The notes under the pieces are model-generated. The model was not told the DNA's origin, did no database searches, and was given only the letters and a program-made list of their open reading frames with translations. DNA of 64,000 nucleotides from DATFVA01 sp963800255 (GTDB lineage: Bacteria; Bacteroidota; Ignavibacteria; Ignavibacteriales; Ignavibacteriaceae): the NCBI GenBank assembly GCA_963800255.1, contig CAWDAK010000001.1:113996-177995 (forward strand). Reading direction: 5' to 3'. Shown here one piece after another: positions 56,569-64,000 of this stretch. Every line of letters starts with the position of its first letter. Positions within the stretch are counted from its first letter, which is position 1. The position numbers and the translations under genes were made by a program.

Positions 56569-57156
56569 ATGAAAAACTTAATCTTCACAGTCGCAGCACT
56601 TGTAATCTCCCTCTCCCTCTTTCAAATCAAATTACAGGCCCAAGAGCGATGGAATGTGGAATTCAGGACCGGCGTTGATTTTACGGCAAATGATATAGCA
56701 AATGTGAGTCCCGGAGCAGGTTTTGGCTTCGAAACAGCAGCAGCTTATCGTTTTATGCCTCATCTGGCAGCTTATGCAGGATGGAGCTGGAATCATTTTG
56801 GAACAGACCAATCTTTTGCCGGAACCGATGCAAGTTTTGAAGAAACAGGGTATACTTTTGGTTTTCAATTCATCCATCCCCTTGGTGCTTTAGATCTTAA
56901 TTATCTTATAAAATTAGGCGGAACATACAACCATATAGAAGTAGAAAACAATAAAGGTGATATTATAAGCGATTCCGGACATGGACTAGGATGGCAGGCA
57001 GAGGCAGGAATAGTAATCCGATTAAGTGACCATATCTCTTTAATACCAGGAATCAGGTATCGCTCATTATCAAGAGACATCAATATTGATAATGTAAGTA
57101 CTGCCATTGAAATGAACTATTTTTCAGTCGGAGCCGGGTTCTCGTGGTCATTGTAA
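56569..57156 (+). CDS. Outer-membrane beta-barrel protein, porin/OmpX-like
   Basis: A 195-residue protein with a signal peptide (ending IKLQAQ) and alternating amphipathic strands of an eight-stranded barrel (RWNVEFRTGVDFTAN, AYAGWSWNHFGT, YTFGFQFIHPLGALDLNYLIKLGGTY in part). It ends in aromatic SVGAGFSWSL, a barrel-type terminal strand. The closest general match is the OmpA/OprF-barrel, outer-membrane-protein-beta-barrel family of unknown substrate. It has a AAAGGA-like ribosome binding site and is transcribed alone. The REP-type element at 57171 lies directly after it and can fold as its terminator. Confidence 0.75.
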   Translation: MKNLIFTVAALVISLSLFQIKLQAQERWNVEFRTGVDFTANDIANVSPGAGFGFETAAAYRFMPHLAAYAGWSWNHFGTDQSFAGTDASFEETGYTFGFQFIHPLGALDLNYLIKLGGTYNHIEVENNKGDIISDSGHGLGWQAEAGIVIRLSDHISLIPGIRYRSLSRDINIDNVSTAIEMNYFSVGAGFSWSL

Positions 57157-57170
57157 GAGTTACTAAAACT

Positions 57171-57294
57171 AAAAGAGGTTGTCTCAAAAGTCTGATATTG
57201 TTACCCTGAACTGATTTCAGGTTCTAAATCCGATTGGAAACCCAATACATCCAGGAATAAATTCGGAATGACACTTACGAGACAGCCTCTTTTT
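57171..57294 (+). mobile_element. 124-bp element with terminal inverted repeats and nested REP units
   Basis: The ends AAAAGAGGTTGTCTC (57171-57185) and GAGACAGCCTCTTTT (57280-57294) are inverted repeats with one mismatch, extended inward by AAAAGT / ACTT. Inside are two REP-like units in opposite orientation: CCTGAACTGATTTCAGG at 57205-57221 and, on the other strand, GTCATTCCGAATTTATTCC (about 57253-57272). It has no coding capacity. This looks like a small non-autonomous element (MITE- or BIME-like). The right end with its T-run may also terminate the beta-barrel gene. Confidence 0.7.
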
Positions 57295-57367
57295 TATGTC
57301 CCTGACGGATATATCAGATTTGAAATAAGCATCTTAGTTACTTTTTAACGAATTTTGAAGTGTGAAA

Positions 57368-58408
57368 ATGAAATTAAATAAAAATGTAATACTTACCCTC
57401 CTTACCGTTGCCGGTTTAATACAACTAATTATAATTGCATACAACTACTTAACCGGGTATATAAACATTACGGGCATTGGAAACCTTTTTATCAGACTGC
57501 TGATTGGAACGTCGTTTAGTTTTGTTTTTGCTTTAATTCTTGTTTTCCTGGACATACGCATAATCAACAAACTTGATAAAATATTCAGCCTGCCGGAGAA
57601 ACTGCTAAAGAGGATTCCTGTCGAATTGATTTTTACTGTAGTTACGGGAGCATTTATTGGTACCGCAGTTACCCTTATTGCCGGAGCCATAATGCCCTAT
57701 GAAGACGGACTAATAAAAAACGTAATTACCAATTCAATAATCACAGCTGTAATTAATATCATAATGATAAGTGTTATAGAGGCTATTTCCTGGTTTAAGC
57801 GAAGCCAAGGTTCGCTGCTTAAAGCAGAAAAACTGGAGAAGGAGAATTCTCAGATAAGATTTGAAACTTTGAAAAGTCAGCTCAATCCTCATTTTCTTTT
57901 TAATAGTTTAAACGTCCTTTCATCCCTGATAAAAAAGGATGGAGACAAAGCCCAGAACTTTGTGGATGAATTTGCATCAGTTTACAGGTATACCCTGGAA
58001 GTGATTGAAAAACCGGTTGTTGAGTTAAGTGAAGAACTTGATTTTGCAAAATCATATTTGTTTCTACAGAAGATCAGGTTTGATAATGCCGTTAATCTTG
58101 AAATAAACATTGATGCATCAAAGCTGAATTACCTTGTACCGCCGTTAGCTGTACAGACGCTGCTGGAGAATACTTTTAAACACAACAGAGCATCCGGAGA
58201 ACATCCCCTGAGAATCAGGATTTATAGTGAAGGTAATTCTTTAGTTATAGTAAATAATCTTCAGCCAAAGATCGTTGGATCGGATGCAAAAGGTGTCGGG
58301 TTAAATAATTTGAATAAACGTTATGAATTGCTGGGAGAACTACCTCCTAAGTTTTCTGTAACCAGCGAAGAATATGTTGCTAAAATTCCATTGATAAAAC
58401 CAGAATAA
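57368..58408 (+). CDS. LytS-family membrane histidine kinase
   Basis: About 346 residues from ATG 57368 (a GTG at 57362 is possible). Four membrane segments lie between residues 5 and 145. The His_kinase domain (PF06580) follows with the H-box ETLKSQLNPHFLFNSLNVLSS (in part: LNPHFLFNSLNVLSSLI) at about residue 175 and a HATPase domain with VPPLAVQTLLENTFKHN and GVGLNNLNKRYELL. There is no large extracellular domain, so the membrane part itself is the likely sensor. The next gene, one base after the stop, encodes the LytTR response regulator, so the two are a LytS/LytR-type system. Its output may include the adjacent surface proteins; this is not shown. Confidence 0.92.
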   Translation: MKLNKNVILTLLTVAGLIQLIIIAYNYLTGYINITGIGNLFIRLLIGTSFSFVFALILVFLDIRIINKLDKIFSLPEKLLKRIPVELIFTVVTGAFIGTAVTLIAGAIMPYEDGLIKNVITNSIITAVINIIMISVIEAISWFKRSQGSLLKAEKLEKENSQIRFETLKSQLNPHFLFNSLNVLSSLIKKDGDKAQNFVDEFASVYRYTLEVIEKPVVELSEELDFAKSYLFLQKIRFDNAVNLEINIDASKLNYLVPPLAVQTLLENTFKHNRASGEHPLRIRIYSEGNSLVIVNNLQPKIVGSDAKGVGLNNLNKRYELLGELPPKFSVTSEEYVAKIPLIKPE

Positions 58409-58409
58409 C

Positions 58410-59166
58410 ATGAAAACAATAATAATAGAAGATGAAAAACTTGCAGCGGAGAGATTAGAAGAATTAATTAACGAGATTGATCCTTCAATTGAAATATGCG
58501 CATAAAATTACATCGGTTGAGAAGTCTATAATATATCTGAAACAAAATAAACCTGACCTGATATTTCTTGACATTCAGCTGGAAGACGGGCTAAGCTTTT
58601 CGATTTTTGACGAACTTGAAATAGATATTCCTATAATTTTTACAACTGCTTATGATCAGTACGCAATCAAAGCATTCAAACTAAACAGCATTGATTATCT
58701 TCTGAAACCAATTAAGAAAGATGAACTGCGGGAGAGTCTGAATAAGTACAAAAACATAAAGACGTCTTACCTGATGGACTTTGAAGAAATTATGAAAGGG
58801 ATTCTGAATAAGGAAATAAGTTACAAAAAAAGATTTTTAGTACAGTATGGACAGAAAATAAAAAAAGTTGAAACTGATGCAATAGCATATTTTTATGCTA
58901 TGGAGAAGAATGTTTTTCTTACAACATTATCTGGGAGCACTTATCCTATTGATTACACTCTTGATAAACTTGAAGAGATAATCGATCCAGAAAAGTTTTT
59001 CCGCATCAACAGAAAGATGATCGTCTCATTCGATGCCATTAAAAATATGATTCCTTATTCCCGCGCAAGAATAAAAATCGAAGTTAGTCCGCCCGAGCCA
59101 AAAGATATTGAAGCGCTCGTCAGCGTTGAACGATCATCATCATTTAAGGAATGGATGAATAAATAA
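58410..59166 (+). pseudogene. LytTR response regulator, frameshifted
   Basis: ATG 58410 follows the kinase stop by one base and starts a receiver domain (MKTIIIEDEKLAAERLEEL, EIDPSIEICA) that hits TAA at 58503. Skipping the T at 58503 gives AKITSVEKSI and continues to the end through DLIFLDIQLEDG (phospho-acceptor Asp) and TTAYDQYAIKAF, then a LytTR DNA-binding domain (KRFLVQYGQKIKKVETDAIA, INRKMIVSFDAI) to 59166. The whole is about 251 residues, normal for LytR/AgrA-type regulators. One extra T is the only defect, so either a sequence error or a fresh mutation. If real, the kinase would have no working partner. Confidence 0.85.
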
Positions 59167-59178
59167 GAGACCGCAATA

Positions 59179-60637
59179 CTAACGGAGCAGAATCATTTTC
59201 TTTGTCTGCACAAGGCTGCCAGCAGTCAGCTGATAGAAATATATTCCGCTCGGCAGATCATCTCCCTTAAATTCAATAATATATTTACCCGCTGGTTTTT
59301 CTTCATTAATCAATGTGGAGACTTCTTCGCCTAAGGCATTAAAAACTTTCAGGGTCACAAAGTTGCTAGTTATTAATTGAAAATTGATATTTGTAACCGG
59401 ATTGAAGGGATTCGGGTAATTCTGATTCAGCATTAAGTCATTTGGTTCAACACTTTTTTCTGAGATCAGAGCGGTAGAATACCCGGGATAAAAATATTCC
59501 AGCATTCTGTCAATAGATGCCCGCCATAACCCCCAGCTGTGGCCCTCGGGTCTTTCAAGCCAGTCCATTTCGTAACCTCCGGTAATAAGGTAATCTCTGA
59601 AGGATCTTAAGTTAGTATATAGACTTTCATAAGTTCCCCATACCAAGCACCATTTAATTTCTTCGACAGGCCCATTGATAATAAGATTATATGCCTCATA
59701 ATTGTTAGGTTGGAATGCTGCTGAATGTAGTCCGCATAAAGCAAAAACATCCGGATGATTGTAACTGATAAGAGCAGAAATGTTTCCCCCGTATGAATCA
59801 CCAATAACCAATCGTTCCAGGGGATTAGCTTTTGTCTTGTAATTTGCGTCGATAAAAGGGACAAGTTCATCAACAAAAAATAGTCTGTACTGGTTTCGTA
59901 AACTGCCTGCGTATTCTTCGTTCCGGTTGTTCGGTTTAACAAATATGCTAATAACAGACTGAATTTTGGCACTGTCCAGGAGATTATTCAAAACATTTGC
60001 TGCTTTGCCCAGCGTTAAATATTCCAACCCATCCTGAAAATATACAGCCGGGTAAGTTGTAGAGGATAAAGAATCGTAACCAGGCGGAAGGTAAATATAT
60101 AAGCTGATAATTCGCCCCCACATTTGTACTGTATATGATCCTGGGAACCAGTGTCCCGTGAGGTATAGCCGGATTATCAACTATCTCCCAGGGCTGGGTG
60201 TAAAATGGCATTGCAAGCTCCGAATTAGGACCATAACCTCCCTGGCAGGTATTTGGATTTTCAGGATCAAGTATCCAGGTACTCCCGTTTAATATAAACT
60301 TGTAGTCAAGGCGGGCATCCATTTCAAAATTTTCCGATCTGTACCAGAAATTAGTCTGACTTACCTTTGTCATCAGCCAAGTATTGGTGCTCCAGCCATT
60401 AAAATCGCCCGAGACAGAAACAGAATTCTGATTACCCAGGTAGATAAAATTGGCTGTGGAATCTTCAATGAAAGGAATACCCAATGTTCTGGCATATGTC
60501 ATGAAGCTGTCAACGGCAGCCTGTTTGGCAGCAGGATCACCTAGAGTATTAACATAGTTGACAAAATTCTGAAACTGGCTTTGAGCAGGAACAAAAGAAG
60601 AAGTAAAAATCATCAAAAGAATAAAAAGTTTCTTCAT
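59179..60637 (-). pseudogene. Secreted esterase with CBM48-like and T9SS domains, frameshifted
   Basis: Two frames join into one protein of about 485 residues. The 5' part (from 60637) has a signal peptide, a CBM48-like early domain (FIYLGNQNSVSVSGDFNGW) and the start of an enterochelin-esterase-like fold (YSTNVGANYQLIYLP). Removing one T at 60088-60089 continues as PPGYDSLSSTTYPAVYFQDG. The 3' part holds the catalytic Ser in VIGDSYGGNIS and a His in GHSWGLWR, then a T9SS domain (NYPNPFNPVTNINF to KKMILLR). It would be exported to the surface and could remove acyl groups from plant or microbial polymers, like feruloyl or acetyl-xylan esterases of the same fold. It ends 12 bases from the convergent LytTR gene. 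Confidence 0.82.
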
Positions 60638-61071
60638 AGTCGAATCCTCCCCGCTACTTGTTAAATATACTTACAGAATTTGATAATACTTGTCTAAAAT
60701 ATACGAAATACTCTTAACTCAATGATATATTTTGTTTATAACCTTCTATAATTTTTTCTTCGATATAATTTTATACCTCATGCCAGTCGTTTTTTCTTTC
60801 CGGAGCTATCTCAGATTCCTTCTTTAATACTTCTTCAATCTTGGTTTGAGTACGACCTCCATGTGAACAGACTGAATTTGGAAAAAATATCCGGAATATG
60901 AAAGATTGTCAAAGTAGCTGTCACTTTAATTAGTGATATTATCGGCTGTATTTTATTTGCCTTTTGTCAATTAATTCCTCAATTTCAAATTAAATTATTG
61001 ATTTCTCAAATTTCCCTGAGAACCCTCATTAGAGTTTAACTGTCATCAATTAAAAATTACAAGGATTAGTT
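60638..61071. other. Intergenic region with a possible gene remnant
   Basis: A 434-base AT-rich stretch. On the minus strand a frame from about 60884 to the stop at 60771 has protein-like composition (GRTQTKIEEVLKKESEIAPE) but no start codon, so it may be the end of a lost gene. The plus strand just before 61072 should hold the dioxygenase promoter and has an AAGGA ribosome binding site. Nothing else was recognised. Confidence 0.5.
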
Positions 61072-61983
61072 ATGCACAGGAGGACTTTTATAAAAAGCGT
61101 TGCTCTCAGTGCTTTTGCATTAAGCACATACGGATTTGTTAAATTTGACGGTAACAAGTATGTAGGAGATTGTGAGACGACAACTGATATATTAGGACCT
61201 TTTTATTTGCCGGGCAGTCCTGTGCGGAATAATCTTGTTATTAAAGGCGAACCTGGTATTCCTGTAGAACTATCTGGTTATATAAAACACGATGATTGTT
61301 TAATGCCATACAAAAATGCTAAAATCGAACTATGGCATTGCGATGCAGAAGGTGACTATGATTTATCAAAAGAATACCGGTATCGCGGCACAGTCTTTTC
61401 GGGTGAAGACGGCAGATATTCGTTCAACACAATTATGCCGGTGCCCTACGCAGTGGGAGACGGAAGTATACGGCCTGCACATTTTCACCTGATGATAACT
61501 GCTGCGGGATACCAGGCCTTGGTAACACAATTATATTTTTCAGGTGACAATTATATTAAAAGCGATCCATATGCTTCTTCGCCTAAAGCAAAAAGAAGAA
61601 TACTCGATTTGGAGGACCTGGATGACGGGACAAAAAGAGTTTTATACAATGTCAGTTTGTCTGAAAAGCTCCCGGTTGAAAGCCCTTCCATTGATAAGCT
61701 CACGGGAATATATTCTGAAGTGGGGAATCAATTTAACGAAATAGAACTTTTCAAAAATGATAATACCATCTGGATGAAAAATGAGGCATTCGGAAATCGA
61801 TTTGAATATACAGGCAGCAATACTTTCGAATATCCGGGAATGCCCGATGGAATGTTCTGGGAATTAAGGTTTGAACTTCTGGAGAATGGTAATGTTAAAC
61901 TTGTTGAAAAATCAGAAGTAAAAACCTCGGTCTTTCTAAAAGCCATAAAACCATTGGGTCGAAAAGATAAAATAAAATGGTAA
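61072..61983 (+). CDS. Intradiol ring-cleavage dioxygenase-like protein, Tat-exported
   Basis: A 303-residue protein that begins MHRRTFIKSVALSAFALS, a twin-arginine-type signal. The core (about 38-205) has the catechol/protocatechuate dioxygenase fold: GPFYLPGSPVRNNL with Tyr ligand, DYDLSKEYRYRGTVFSGEDG with the second Tyr, and RPAHFHLMITAAGY with the two His ligands of the ferric iron. So all four ligands seem present. The C-terminal 90 residues (after about 210) form an extra beta-rich domain (IYSEVGNQFNEIELF). Related exported enzymes of the phylum are annotated as dioxygenases of unknown substrate, maybe acting on lignin-type aromatics. It stands alone, convergent with the SpoIIE gene. 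Confidence 0.87.
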   Translation: MHRRTFIKSVALSAFALSTYGFVKFDGNKYVGDCETTTDILGPFYLPGSPVRNNLVIKGEPGIPVELSGYIKHDDCLMPYKNAKIELWHCDAEGDYDLSKEYRYRGTVFSGEDGRYSFNTIMPVPYAVGDGSIRPAHFHLMITAAGYQALVTQLYFSGDNYIKSDPYASSPKAKRRILDLEDLDDGTKRVLYNVSLSEKLPVESPSIDKLTGIYSEVGNQFNEIELFKNDNTIWMKNEAFGNRFEYTGSNTFEYPGMPDGMFWELRFELLENGNVKLVEKSEVKTSVFLKAIKPLGRKDKIKW

Positions 61984-62112
61984 AGAGGATTGTTGTCAGT
62001 AAAATTTCTTCTGAGGGTATGGTCTACATAAATATCTCCAATTGATAACAGAAATTTACCCGTTGACTTATATCCATATTCTCTCCAGCAAGAATCCTGT
62101 TTCTTCTTATGG

Positions 62113-63345
62113 TCAAATCCTTTTCAGCATAACGACTGTCATGTCATCGGATGCAGGTATATTTCCGGTAAAAGTTTGAACATTCTTAAGCAGACTTTCT
62201 ATCTTAATTTCAGGATTTCCCATTGCTTTTTGAAGACGTTCTTCTCCGTATAACTCTTCCGAAACATTCATAGCTTCTGTAATGCCGTCTGAATAAAGTA
62301 ATAGCCCGCTTCCTGATGTCATTTTAAATGAAAGTTCTTCAAATGACTCTTCCTGTATTCCTAATGGAAAGGCCGTTTCAAAACTTAGAGTTTTTACTCC
62401 ATCTTTGTCAGATAGAAAAGGTGGAAGATGACCTGCGTTCGCCATAACCACACTATTATCAAAAGGATTTATAATTGCATATACAATTGTAACAAACTTG
62501 GTCTTGGGAAAATCTTTTACCAGTGTCCGGTTAACGTTTTTCAACACTTCTCCCGGAGGCAGATTTTTCTCAGCGTAAATTCTCAGGATGCTTCTCGTAG
62601 AAGCCATAAGTAAGGCTGCTGCTGAACCCTTCCCTGAAACATCTGCCAGTACGATCCCCAGTTTTCCCTCAGGTAACTCAATAAAATCAAACCAGTCGCC
62701 GCCGACTTCTCTGCAGGGAATGCATAATCCATTAATTTCATATCCCGGTATTTTAGGAATTTGAGCCGGGAACAGGCTCTTTTGGACAATACCTGCTTCT
62801 TTCAGCTCTCCCGATAGCCGCTCTTTCTCCCTGCGTTCACTATTAAAAAGTCTGGCATTTTCTATTGCCGTTGCTACACTTCCCGCTAGTGATTCAAGCA
62901 GCTGGATCCTGGATTTAGAAAATGCATCCTTCTCCTGGTGTTGAAAATTAAATACCCCGATAAGCCTGCCGTGTATTTTAAGGGGTATATCGAGTTCAGA
63001 GTTAGTCGATTGTTCACTTACTTCATAATAAGGGTCTTTTGTCACATCAGGTGCATAATATGTTCTGCCCGTATGTGCAGTATAACCGACAATACCATAT
63101 TCACCAATCTTAAATCGTTCGCCTTTAATGTGATAGTTTACCGTCCATCCCCTGACTGCAACTATTTCGAGTTCATTTGTTTCATCATCTTTAAGCAGTA
63201 CGCCTGATCTTGAATATCCAAAAGTTTGTGCAACATCGCTAACTATTTCTTCCAACAGCTCTTCAAGGTCAAGGATGGAATTGATCTTCCTGGTAACACG
63301 CTGCAGTAATAGCAGTTCTTCAACTTTTTGCCTGTCTTCGGTCAT
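62113..63345 (-). CDS. GAF domain protein phosphatase, SpoIIE/RsbU type
   Basis: A 410-residue soluble protein. A coiled start (residues 1-25) leads to a GAF domain (about 25-170; FGYSRSGVLLKDDETNELEI, GEYGIVGYTAHTGRTYY), then a short coil and a PPM/SpoIIE phosphatase domain (about 200-410). The metal-binding Asp residues are in REVGGDWFDF, LADVSGKGSAAALLMA, LLYSDGITEAMN and SDDMTVVML. Such phosphatases dephosphorylate anti-anti-sigma proteins in partner-switching stress pathways. No STAS or RsbW partner is encoded in the window. The GAF domain may bind a small ligand or sense redox state. Confidence 0.92.
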   Translation of the reverse strand: MTEDRQKVEELLLLQRVTRKINSILDLEELLEEIVSDVAQTFGYSRSGVLLKDDETNELEIVAVRGWTVNYHIKGERFKIGEYGIVGYTAHTGRTYYAPDVTKDPYYEVSEQSTNSELDIPLKIHGRLIGVFNFQHQEKDAFSKSRIQLLESLAGSVATAIENARLFNSERREKERLSGELKEAGIVQKSLFPAQIPKIPGYEINGLCIPCREVGGDWFDFIELPEGKLGIVLADVSGKGSAAALLMASTRSILRIYAEKNLPPGEVLKNVNRTLVKDFPKTKFVTIVYAIINPFDNSVVMANAGHLPPFLSDKDGVKTLSFETAFPLGIQEESFEELSFKMTSGSGLLLYSDGITEAMNVSEELYGEERLQKAMGNPEIKIESLLKNVQTFTGNIPASDDMTVVMLKRI

Positions 63346-63853
63346 TTGTTGTTTACCTGATCTAGATTGCTAAAAAAATAATGTTATGCTGTATAATCAA
63401 CTTTAGTAACCCCAATGGACCATAAGGATTCTGCCGCTCTTTTCTAATTCAACAAAACGATTTCCTCAACTATGATCGTTTTCTACTGAATAGTATATAA
63501 ATATTTTTGGACAAACAAAAGAAATAAACTTCATCTCCCGCAAAAAGCTGGAGTCCAGAATGATTACAGATCAACTTGGTTTCCCGGGAGGTTATACCTT
63601 TAATTGATAATTGCTTTCTGGGTTTTTAAACATCATTTTCTAAGGAAATATGTTGTAATAATTAATTTGTCAGAACATTAGTAGCCTGGGCTAAGGATGA
63701 AGATTAAAATTATAAATACAATGAAGTTCAGTCGGATAAATTATTTAAGTACACTGAAGTTAAGAATATAGGAAAGGCTTTTAGCAGATACATAAAAAAA
63801 ACTTTGCTTGAATAATAAGAAATATAACCCCGCCAAATTCATTTAAAATGACA
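63346..63853. other. Intergenic region, no gene recognised
   Basis: About 500 bases of AT-rich DNA beyond the phosphatase start. It should contain that gene's promoter on the minus strand. A plus-strand frame ending at TAA around 63814 (KNIGKAFSRYIKKTLLE) looks protein-like but has no start codon and could be a remnant. Confidence 0.45.
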
Positions 63854-63884
63854 AAGCCTGTAAGTCTTTATCTTACAGGCTTTT
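63854..63884 (+). terminator. Strong 11-bp hairpin
   Basis: AAGCCTGTAAG (63854-63864) pairs perfectly with CTTACAGGCTT (63872-63882) across a 7-base loop and is followed by a short T-run on the plus strand. No plus-strand gene was found directly upstream, so it may end an RNA rather than an mRNA. Confidence 0.55.
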
Positions 63885-63890
63885 AACTAA

Positions 63891-63953
63891 GCGGGGCCGA
63901 TCCCGCCTCGTACCTCGTCGGCCCAGGCGAGACTTATTCTCGTGTCCTGTTAC
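63891..63953. other. GC-rich segment with several overlapping stems
   Basis: Unlike its AT-rich surroundings, this stretch can form GCGGG/CCCGC, GGCCGA/TCGGCC and CAGG-CGAGA/TCTCG-CCTG stems. It lies between two strong hairpins. This may be a small structured RNA or the tail of one; I do not recognise a family. Confidence 0.3.
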
Positions 63954-63955
63954 AT

Positions 63956-63988
63956 AAAAAAAATCCCCTCCGAAAAAAACGGAGGGGA
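63956..63988 (-). terminator. Intrinsic terminator for a minus-strand gene beyond the window
   Basis: TCCCCTCCG (63964-63972) pairs perfectly with CGGAGGGGA (63980-63988). On the minus strand the stem is followed by eight T (63956-63963). It must serve a gene to the right of the window end. Confidence 0.8.
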
Positions 63989-64000
63989 CTTTTATTATGC

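Noticed and set aside
58495..58510. Programmed +1 frameshift at the LytTR TAA codon
   Set aside because: The stop codon sits at the slip point as in prfB, but there is no CTTTGA-like slip site or internal Shine-Dalgarno, and the other six breaks do not lie at stop codons. No common slippery heptamer could be found.
63891..63953. tRNA or tmRNA fragment
   Set aside because: No cloverleaf, T-loop motif or CCA-type end could be built from this GC-rich block.

Overview
The window looks like chromosomal DNA of a member of the Ignavibacteriota/Bacteroidota (FCB) group, most likely an Ignavibacteria/Melioribacter-type polysaccharide degrader. The evidence is a SprA-type secretion translocon, PorV/PorQ-like protein, many C-terminal type IX secretion (T9SS) sorting domains with the NYPNPFNP signature, a TonB-dependent receptor with an N-terminal carboxypeptidase-like domain, a SpoIIE/GAF phosphatase, a LytS/LytTR pair, and AT-rich intergenic DNA with REP-like repeats. 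No rRNA, tRNA or CRISPR array was seen. These taxonomic clues come from gene content only.

Layout. 1-4.9 kb: C-terminally truncated sprA (minus). 5.2-9.5 kb: secreted peptidylarginine/agmatine deiminase-type enzyme, DUF6064 membrane protein, small secreted protein, M48 lipoprotein protease (all minus). 9.7-13.1 kb: a plus-strand signalling operon (histidine kinase, single-domain response regulator, REC-PAS-PAS-histidine kinase). 13.1-45.1 kb: about 32 kb of minus-strand genes forming a large glycan-utilisation locus. It starts with a LacI regulator and continues with a GH94 phosphorylase, a secreted CBM9-like protein, a TonB receptor, a large T9SS surface protein, a PorV-like protein, a SurA/parvulin-type isomerase, and a T9SS-secreted GH144-type glucanase. 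A second GH144-type enzyme, GH3, GH43, a six-hairpin glycosidase with discoidin domain, an esterase, GH2 and a CUT1 sugar ABC transporter (binding protein plus two permeases, no ATPase) follow. The GH144/GH3/GH94 combination points to beta-1,2-glucan (sophoro-oligosaccharide) breakdown; GH43 and GH2 suggest that side-chain or hemicellulose sugars are used too. There is no SusD.

45.3 kb carries a perfect 30-bp palindrome of LacI-family type. Two diverged copies of an approximately 168-bp element lie in opposite orientation at 27.96 and 45.57 kb and bracket the outer half of the locus. 45.8-52.8 kb: DUF4256 protein and a compact three-gene operon (thiamine-diphosphate enzyme, enolase-superfamily enzyme, giant FAD/Fe-S oxidoreductase). 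53.1-56.3 kb: ECF sigma with membrane anti-sigma-like partner, SulP anion transporter. 56.6-64 kb: beta-barrel protein, repeat element, LytS/LytTR two-component pair, secreted esterase, Tat-exported intradiol dioxygenase-like protein, SpoIIE phosphatase, and a right-end region of strong hairpins.

A striking global feature is that six otherwise well-preserved genes contain seven frame breaks, all of which look like one extra base, and in at least six cases that base can be a T on the coding strand. Sequencing or assembly error is the simplest explanation, but the strand and base consistency deserve checking.
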